Source of the DNA: Amaurobius ferox
Taxonomy: Eukaryota; Arthropoda; Arachnida; Araneae; Amaurobiidae
NCBI GenBank assembly: GCA_951213105.1
Contig: OX578134.1
Location: 137,057,293 to 137,121,292 of the forward strand
Length of the DNA: 64,000 bases
Direction of reading: 5' to 3'
The notes beneath the pieces are model-generated. The model ran no database searches. It was not told where the DNA came from and worked only from the letters and a program-made list of their open reading frames with translations. Positions within the stretch are counted from its first letter, which is position 1. Each line of letters starts with the position of its first letter. This document shows, piece by piece, positions 56,642 through 64,000 of this stretch. The position numbers and the translations under genes were made by a program.

Positions 56642-57347
56642 TGTGAGACCAGCTAAGTTAAAATGCCTAAACTGCATTTATGACCTTCTATAATTATTGA
56701 TAGGAGCACATACCTCCAATTTTGTCTTTTTGCATTGGCACAGCCACCTTTGGTTCTGTTTAGTCAGTGTACACCGTACAGTACCAACTCAAGGTGTGAT
56801 ACACCATCTCGTACGGAAATCAATCACTTAACACGATTCAAATTGACCTCATCATAACTGCATCGCCAGTCGTACAAATTCGAAGTCTGGTACTCTGGCT
56901 TAATTGCGACTCTCGTCTGTTCCGACTGCTCTTCTCGAACTCGAACTCTCTAACTGTTATCTCTTATCATCTTTAGAGCTCTCCATATTTTGCAACCTCT
57001 TTTCGTCTGAGGTCTGACATGCCTCTTTGGCTCTGATTGGCCGACCTTAGGGCAATACGACCAGACATCTTGAATAATTGGTTAACATCTTTACCCAATT
57101 TCGTGTCTTCACTTTATCCCCCTATGTTTATGGCCTATCTGACCTCTCGGGTCAGAGTGCAATAAAGCTGGCGTCCTTAAGTCTGATGCATTGTCTGATA
57201 TTACAGATAATCATAAATATTCAACATAAAACTGTCTCCGCTAAATCTTGTTTCAAATCTGGTCTCAGAAAAGGTATGTGCTAATCTTCATATATATTAG
57301 GTCAATGTTTGCTCGTTAGAATAAGATTAAAAAGCCCTGGTCTCACA
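56642..57347 (+). mobile_element. LTR-like unit (possible solo LTR)
   Basis: Perfect 11-bp inverted ends, TGTGAGACCAG (56642-56652) and CTGGTCTCACA (57337-57347), enclose 706 bp with the TG...CA limits of LTRs. Inside are a CCAAT-type word (TGATTGGCCGACC near 57035) and AATAAA at 57161-57166 in the last third. The CACATACCT word near 56708 is shared with the repeats at 19678 (GCACATACCTTCCAG). No flanking 4-6-bp duplication was found (TCAAA versus TGAGT) and no second copy was seen, so it may be a recombined or old insertion. Confidence 0.55.
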
Positions 57348-57585
57348 TGAGTGCTTTTACTTAGGTTTACTTAGGTTTAACTTTTGAAATCTTATTTTAC
57401 TTAGGTTTAACTTTTGAAATCTTATTTTAACTTTATTGTCTTAATTTATCTTAGGTTTAACTTTTGAAATTTGATAACTTTTCTTAATCTTAATTTATCT
57501 TAGGTTTAACTTTTGAAATCTTATTTTACTTAGGTTTAACTTTTGAAATCTTACTTTTACTTAGGTTTAACTTTTGAAAATATTT
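57348..57585 (+). repeat. Tandem array with CTTAGGTTTAACTTTTGAAA units
   Basis: Six CTTAGGTTTAACTTTTGAAA words at irregular spacing (31-60 bp), preceded by one short CTTAGGTTTA. The array starts immediately after the LTR-like unit. It contains TTAGG words but is not the perfect TTAGG telomeric repeat. Confidence 0.9.
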
Positions 57586-57789
57586 TGTTTGCTTTTACGA
57601 TGTTTAGATACATTATTACTCTTAAATGTCAAAGACAATGAACCCATAATTATATAAAAACACAGAATCCAAAATAATGATAATTGTTTCGGTAACAATA
57701 AAACGGTAATTCCATAAAATAATTATATACTGTAAAATGAGATATTTGATATGTTTTAGTACGAAAACAAAATATTCCATTCAATAATC

Positions 57790-58080
57790 AAACTATCCCA
57801 CTATTTTTTATCGAACTCTTTTGTGTAGAAATATGCTCGCAGAATATTAAGCAAGTTCTTATCTCATTCCATTTATTTAAGAATAATGCTCCAATTTTCT
57901 TGATACGTCTTCACTGAATACGTATTCGCAATTATAAGCTGTTTTTAACCTGGTTACTTTAGTGTCATTGGGTGCCATCTATCTCTCCTTTGTTTTCGCA
58001 GCAGAGGAAGATAAAAATTATCAATTCCACAAAAGTACGTTACCCAGTTTAAAAGAGTTTATTACTCGAAAAAGAAATGG
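57790..58080 (+). repeat. Family E repeat, copy 1
   Basis: Landmarks in order: TCGAACTCTTTT, AATATTAAG, TTATCTCATTCCATTTATTT, AATAATGCTCCAA, ACGT.TTC, ATTATAAGCTG, CCATCTATCTC, TTTGTTTTCGCAGCAGA, GAAGATAAAA and TTAAAAGAGTTT. The order recurs at 63485-63785 and in part at 60100-60335. Confidence 0.65.
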
Positions 58081-58470
58081 GGTTAGAATATATTTGATTG
58101 CATTCACAGATAGTTTAGTGAATAAAATGTAACGAACCGAAAACAGTTATATTTTAAATATCGTTGAAATATATTTTGAATATTATTCTACAGTATGTAA
58201 AATTAAGCTGTTATTAATATTTTTATATTTTAAATATGTTTATAATGTTCCATCGCATTACTAATGTGTTTAACTTCAATATTTTATATCGCTATAATTT
58301 AATATAAAGAGTTATAACGAGAGAGGATGAAAATTTCAAATCGAGTTTTGAGATATTTGCAGCATCATAGACGATACATCAACGATTTTCAAATTAACGC
58401 CAGGGTATTCAGTTTTTATAAAATCTAACTATCTTACAGAATCATTTACAGCAAACTTACTAAAGCTTTA
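58081..58470. other. AT-rich stretch, nothing recognised
   Basis: No gene or RNA feature seen. Confidence 0.4.
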
Positions 58471-58825
58471 TCTGTTACATAAAACAAATCCTCAGCAACA
58501 AAACTCTTAGTTCTATAACACTACCTATTTATAGAGCCTCTCCACCTCACAGGGCCATCTAAAGCAAACATATCAACTTGTTATCAATCTGTCGCACAAA
58601 AACAAATCCTCAGTAACAAGACTTACCATAACTAGCACCTACTCCAACGTCACTGCTTATATACAGCCCCTCACTACCTCATAAAACATACATACCAACT
58701 TATTAGCAATCTGCCGCATAAAACAAATTCTCAAAAACAAGACTCACTAGTCCAACATCACTAGCTATTTACAGTACCTCACCACTCACAAATCCATCTA
58801 GTGTAAATAGACCAACATCCCACAA
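58471..58825 (+). repeat. Tandem array, three units of about 120 bp
   Basis: Units start with TCTG(T/C)(T/C)-(A)CATAAAACAAAT at 58471, 58588 and 58710 (periods 117 and 122). Each has AACAA(G/A)ACT, CTA.CTATTTA.AG..CCTC.CCAC and CCATCTA-like segments. Confidence 0.8.
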
Positions 58826-58837
58826 ATAATGAATTAT

Positions 58838-58940
58838 ATCAGTCTATCACATGATGTCACCAGCCTATCGTAATCAGTCTATCACGTGATGCCACCAGTC
58901 TATCATAATCAGTCTATCACATGATGTCACCAGTCTATGC
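58838..58940 (+). repeat. Tandem array, about 38-bp units
   Basis: TCAGTCTATCACATGATGTC + ACCAGCCTATCGTAA occurs three times with few changes. It abuts the 120-bp array on the left and family D on the right. Confidence 0.9.
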
Positions 58941-59165
58941 CGGTGTGGCAGATGAAGAATGCCAGTGGGGTAGTTAATGATATCCAAGCAGGTTAACAGA
59001 CCAGCAAAATGAGGCTAAAATGCAAAGGTATGTGCCGATCTAAATATGTATTAGATCATTTTTCTAATCGAAATATGATAAAAATGATCTGGTCTCACAC
59101 GAGTGCTTTCTCCTCCTTAAGAAATTTTATACTAACTTTATGTAATTTTAATTATAATAATTATA
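58940..59165 (+). repeat. Family D repeat, copy 2
   Basis: The order is GTTAATGATATCC, AACAGACCAGCAAAATGAGG, CTAAAATGCAAAGGTATGTG, CCGATCTAAATATG, TATTAGATCATTTTT, CTGGTCTCACA at 59089-59099, CGAGTGCTTTCTCCTCCTTA, and AATTTTATACTAACTTT. It continues past the CTGGTCTCACA word in the same way as copy 1, so that word is not an element end here. Confidence 0.7.
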
Positions 59166-60099
59166 GAAGTGTTCATAAACGCTAGTTTGTTTAAAGCTAA
59201 ACATGTGGATTGTAATGAGCAATGTTTTGGTTTATTGATCATGGTAAAGGGGGCTCGCATAAAAAAGTTATCCTGGTAATTGCGGCCATATTAACAATCA
59301 CTATAATGAAAAGTGAATACATAACTTAATTTAAGTCTCCTTTACTTAAAGTAATTTTTAAAGTCACCACAGTTACTCTGGTGTTAATTGAATGTTGAGG
59401 AAAATTGAATGTATATACACCATAAAAATCGTCTTAGATTTGATTACTTAAGAGAAAAAGTTAGGAAATGTCAGTTGTTCTCTTTTGGTGAACACATATT
59501 ATTATTCCGAACAAAAGGTTCTTAATATATTCCGTAGAGTTGCAAATATTAGATATTCTATCCCTAAGGAACTTTCCTAAGTTGCAAGGTCGAATGCAGT
59601 TGACTGGTTCAATATGTGTCCTTTAAATTCATACGGAACGGCGTTGAATTCCGGGTACGAGTGGGTAGTTTTGTATATCATACATAGACTGCTTTAAAAT
59701 CTACTTTAAACAGTATCTTCTAGTCAGAGTATTTCTCGTGAGCATAAAAGTAACAGAACTTCAAAAAAATCGGCAGCATTAAACTAAAAACTATCAAAGA
59801 AATGTTTGTCGTCAAAATTTTGTTTAACAAGAAAACTTCGTGTTTCCTATATGGAAACTGAATTTTTTTTCATCCTACAAGTTAGCTAGGTGTATATTTT
59901 TTACAAGACATATAAATATTTTTCCTGTATTTATGATTAGAAGAAATTAATATAATCAGTTTAAAATTTTGGAATCATCTTCTCTTTAACGCTATAAAAT
60001 TATATGCTTACCGAAGGCTGTGCTTGTTAAATAGTAAAATTAAATAGCAAAATTAAAATAGTAAAATAAAATACATAGTAAAATTAAAATATTCCAGCC
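59166..60099. other. AT-rich stretch, nothing recognised
   Basis: No supported gene; short AAATAGTAAAATTAAA repeats lie at about 60025-60090. Confidence 0.45.
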
Positions 60100-60335
60100 A
60101 CTGACTTCCTGTCGAACTTTTTCATGTTGCCGCCCATAAAACATATTATTTCCTCAGAATATTAAGTGAACTCTTATCTCACCTCATTTATTTCTAAATA
60201 ATGCTCGAAGTCTTTTGCAACGTGGTTCTATTCTTACATTGAAAGCGTATTTTCAATTCAATTATAAGCTATCTTTAATCTACTTACTAATCTACTTACT
60301 AAGTTTTAGTAGAGAACCATATATCTAACTTGTTA
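60100..60335 (+). repeat. Family E repeat, copy 2
   Basis: TCGAACTTTTTCATG, CAGAATATTAAGTGAACTC, TTATCTCACCTCATTTATTT, AATAATGCTCGAAG and AATTATAAGCTAT follow the family E order. The 3' third is lost. Confidence 0.6.
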
Positions 60336-62150
60336 AAATCTCCGGAACTATTCCTAATGGCCTCCACCTTTGGCCATCATCATTCGTTATTGCATATTTT
60401 ATTTTAAATTTTATATGTCCGTACTTATAATTAAAAGTTCTATAAATGCATTATTCTTATAAAACACGTGTTGGCACTAAATTTTATAAATGTAAATATT
60501 CCCTATGAATCAATCCTAGTTTATTTCAACTACAAAACCCGTAGATGGTTTCACAAAATTTTACAATTTACTATTAAAAACCTTCAAAGTTTAAACATTT
60601 TATAAGCATTGGAAGCTTTATTATTTCACTGCAGTAACCAATTTCAATGGGCCTGTTACAAATCATCAACACAGATCACTTGCCAACTAAACTAATACGA
60701 TAAAACTAAAATTCAGTTTCGGCAGTCTGGTTATTTTTTTTCTTTCTTTACTTTTCTTGGGAGAATAGAGACCCTTACCAAATAATTATTTGAAGGGTTA
60801 GTTGATCTCTATCTCTCGAAAGTATATTTATTCATGTGACATTAAAATTAGACATGGAACTTAATTAAAAACTAAAAACGACTACATTGATCATAAGAAA
60901 GTTAACATATATCTTAAGTCTGGTTGCTGAAAAAGTAGTATATCGTTTCAAGTGTCTGATATCGAATGTCGATACGATCGACATTTTTGATCAACACACA
61001 GAAATCCAAATTTTTGGTGAACATCAAATACTTGACAATGCAGTTAACAGCTACTCTATGCTGATGAGCTACAGTGAGCTTATCCATTGACTCTAATTGC
61101 TGAACTGGGAGCATAAGCTTTGGAATTTTTCTATTTAGATTTTTACTATGATTTTATATTACATCCAATAATTTTAATGTTTCATCGAATTTTAACAAAG
61201 AGTTCTATTTTTCTACAGCCAAATACTTTTTGAAAAAAATTAGATAATTTTTACGAAACATAACTACCTAGTGTGAAGACACTTTAGAGAATATTTTATA
61301 CAGTGTCATACAGTTTCAAATTTAAAGGGAAAACATTATATTGGATGCACTCTTTGGGAAAGAGTTTCACATTCTTTCACCATTCCAAAGCATTCACATA
61401 ACATAAATCTTCCACATATATAAACTGCCATAGAAAATGATATGACTATAATAACAAGAAAGGATTCAATTATTTAAAAGCACTTAATGATGTGAAAGCA
61501 TACAAAAACCTGAAAGCACTCCGGTGCTCGCCAACAACAGGCTGAAAACATATGTTTAAAGATGATATCTAAGCTTCTAACACAGATCCGATGTTAAAAT
61601 CCATAACTTACTGTCAGCACTATTACAATTGCAGCAAACCTTGCTTGACATTGCAGAGGCATACGAAAACAGTCTCCGCTAAGTTATAAAGTCCCCTTGA
61701 CAAAGGCTATTAATAATTACAAACTAAAATTATTTTATGAAACAGATAGATTGATTTCAAATCAATATGTTTCTAATATAAATATACAAAATTATATTCG
61801 TATGTTTTTATATTTCAATTAAAAATAAGTATTCTAAATTGATATTCAAAAGAAATTTCGTTACTATAAAAGCCATCTAGTCAATGTGCGCATAATAGGC
61901 GTATGAAAACAAAACTGAGCCATTAGCTGGTGGCGTCTACAATGTATTCAAGTTCGTTTTGCCATATAGTGCGATCCATGTACCAAGATTGATTTACACT
62001 AAATACTTTCTCAAAATTCTTCACTTGACGTGCTACTGCAAATCACCAATCCATGGCATGGTGGTTACGACCATAGGCAAAGTATACATATATCAATACA
62101 TACAACAGATGTAGCACGTATAAAAACAGATATCTATAGTGGGAAATGCG
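60336..62150. other. AT-rich stretch, nothing recognised
   Basis: Overlapping open frames on both strands at 60887-61114 show no family resemblance. No RNA gene seen. Confidence 0.45.
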
Positions 62151-62154
62151 TAAG

Positions 62155-62560
62155 TACTGGGTCTTCTTTCCTACAGTCATGCATTGTTTCTCAAGTTCCC
62201 TTCTCCCCTCTCTCAAGGAGAGAATTCATATAGCCTAACCTAGAGTTATCTTCATAAACGAACTCTAACCTAACCTAGAGTTATCTTCATAAACGAACTC
62301 TAACCTAACCTACCTCCCTATGAATAATTGCATGATCACCTCTAATATGCCCCAGAACTATGTCTACTTTAAAAAGTAAAAGTTTTATGTGTGTAAACGC
62401 TAGGTTTCTTTTTCTGCAGTAATGCATTGTTTCTCAAGTCCCCTTCCCTCGCCAAGGGGAGAGTTCATATAATCTAGACTAGAGACAACTTCATAAAGAA
62501 ACTCTAATTTAGCCCACCTTCCTATGCATAGTTACATGATCACCTTCATCATGATCCAGA
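62155..62560 (+). repeat. Imperfect tandem duplication of about 245 bp, with inner 40-bp repeats
   Basis: ATGCATTGTTTCTCAAGT occurs at about 62179 and 62423, each followed by CCCTT(C/T)..CAAGG(A/G)GAGA. Both then have CATATA(G/A)(C/T)CTA, CTTCATAAA..AACTCTAA, CCTATG.ATA and TGATCACCT. Inside unit 1, CTAGAGTTATCTTCATAAAC + GAACTCTAACCTAAC is itself duplicated. Confidence 0.85.
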
Positions 62561-63484
62561 GATGGGATAGCATGTCTAATTTAAAAGGTAGAAGTTGTAT
62601 GGGCAAAACTATAGGGAAGGAAAAGAAACAGGGTTCTTGTCCCTAATAAAACTGACTTTCAAACTTCTGTCATGCTTCTAAAATTATAGGAATTTTTCAC
62701 TTTTCTCGTAAATATAAGTATTTTTACAGGTAATATTTTAATGTGAAATGTATACTTACATTACTACGCTGATGTAAATGTATTTCAAAATTGAAACCAT
62801 TAGAGATGCAACCATGTAATCAAATATTAGAAATGTATAATCATGTAATTGAGAGTATACCCCTAATAAAAATGTGTGTGACATCACTGTTTGAAAAGCT
62901 AATCATCGATACATGATGAGTCAAGCTGCAATGATACTAAGAACTGTTCCAATTTGCAATTTTGAAAACGCCCGCTAAAGTCGGATTGTGTGAATATACA
63001 ATGCTAAAATTGGATCCTCAATTCAGAAGATCTTGGCGAACTGCTAAGTTTTTCTGCATTTACCATACGCAGCGCAAATACTGCGCAGTTTCCCATACGT
63101 GTTATCCATCTTCTCTACCTTTGCAGCATGGCCATACTTGACTTATTGACCTCATTTCTGCAAAGAGTTAGTTCTCCTCTCAAGAGTACACGGTTTTCAT
63201 CATAATTTATACACTCACCTATTGTACTGTGTATTCTATCACAGTTGTTCTACTTTAAAATGTGATTTCATTTCAGTTTCTTCCCAATATCTTCCTTATT
63301 TGTTTTTAAAGAAAAATAAATAAGGATTTGGCGAACCTATTCACTTGAACTTCTAAAATACGTTTCCAGTGCCACCAAGTTATATAAAACATTTTTTTCT
63401 ACCATCTCCAATCGATTTTAACACTGTAAAGTTATTTATATGCTACACGGTGAAGTATTTGTTTTGATTTTTAAAATATATCGA
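62561..63484. other. AT-rich stretch, nothing recognised
   Basis: More balanced composition at about 62940-63190, but with interrupted frames and no identifiable family. Confidence 0.4.
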
Positions 63485-63785
63485 ACTCTTTTATAAGATC
63501 ATAACGTAAAAAATATTATGTTCGTAATGTATTAAGACTTTATCGCTCTCCATTTTATTTCAAAATAATGCTCCAACTCCTTTGGAATTACGTTCGATTT
63601 TACATTGAATAAATATTTCCGATTATAAATTACAGTTAATCTAATTGTATTACCTTTATAATGGCTAACTATCTATCTCGGCTTTGTTTTCCTAGCAGAA
63701 TGAAGATAAAAGAATTTTTCAATAGCTTGTGTAAAGCAACATAAATTAGATTTCATTACTTAAAAGAGTTTTTGATTAGATAATA
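63485..63785 (+). repeat. Family E repeat, copy 3
   Basis: TCGAACTCTTTTATAAG, GTATTAAGACTTTATCGC, CATTTTATTTCAAAATAATG, CTCCAACTCC, GGCTAACTATCTATCTCGGC, TTTGTTTTCCTAGCAGAATG and TTAAAAGAGTTTTTGATTAG match copy 1 in order. Confidence 0.65.
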
Positions 63786-64000
63786 TATTCAGATATAACA
63801 TATCCATACTAAATCTCCAAATGCGAACCACAAACCTCTCCCCATAAATACTATTAATTACTTCCCTGACCCATACATTATTTCTATACGATCTCCCAAA
63901 AAAACACAGCTACATTACAATACCCTAGAACCCACTTCCCGCAACCCCTAGCAAACGTAAGTATCCCAAGAATAATAATATTTTTAATCATGAATGTTAA
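63786..64000. other. Terminal stretch, nothing recognised
   Basis: AT-rich with a C-rich patch near 63880-63955; no gene seen. Confidence 0.4.

Noticed and set aside
57348..57585. Interstitial telomere repeat
   Set aside because: TTAGG occurs only once per 31-60-bp unit and not as a pure pentamer array.
60887..61114. Overlapping open frames on both strands
   Set aside because: No recognisable domain on either strand, no neighbouring exon-like sequence; likely chance.

Overview
This window looks like repeat-dense, AT-rich nuclear DNA from a eukaryote, most likely an arthropod. The 5S rRNA-derived segments match the arthropod type, and the transposon families (Tc1/mariner, hAT, pogo, Jockey-like LINE, tRNA- and 5S-derived SINEs) are those of arthropod genomes. 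A chelicerate such as a spider is a guess from the general style of the repeats, not a demonstrated placement. I found no intact host protein-coding gene, no CRISPR array and no bacterial-type operon. Every coding trace I can name is a broken transposon gene.

Layout. 285-2880 is a pair of long inverted copies of one dispersed repeat ('family A', rich in GCCAA/TTGGC words) around a spacer with two tRNA-like promoter segments. 2.9-8.3 kb is mostly plain AT-rich DNA. 8341-9381 is an internally deleted pogo/Tigger-like transposon. 9837-10069 holds three 77-bp tandem units, and 10591-10875 is the 5' end of a mariner. 11.5-16.7 kb is a mosaic of duplicated AT-rich repeats. 18757-18985 is the C-terminal end of a Tc1-like transposase. 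19264-23346 is a 4.1-kb hAT-type element with a perfect 8-bp target duplication (GCTGTCAG); inside it lie two direct repeats that look like LTRs. 24.5-25.7 kb holds small fold-back repeats. 27210-29030 is a hAT transposase pseudogene and 29655-30385 a Jockey-like LINE remnant lacking the reverse-transcriptase core.

30.8-37 kb holds a very informative SINE family. Two copies (31830-32215 and 33723-34108) begin with a near-complete 5S rRNA sequence joined to a tRNA-like half that has lost its B box. A third copy (55216-55504) has only the tRNA-like head, with its B box intact. Very short 3'-tail insertions occur at 30813 and 36913. Target-site duplications of 13-16 bp flank all of them. The second half of the window is unique AT-rich DNA interspersed with family A, C, D and E repeats, a degenerate tRNA-His, LTR-like segments (49.0-50.5 kb and 56642-57347), a Tc1-like 5' fragment (51790-52155) and several tandem arrays (54.0, 57.4, 58.5-58.9, 62.1-62.5 kb).

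There is no functional pathway here. The elements interact only through nesting and through probable use of LINE machinery by the SINEs. The most interesting signal is the replacement of a tRNA promoter by a 5S promoter within one SINE family.
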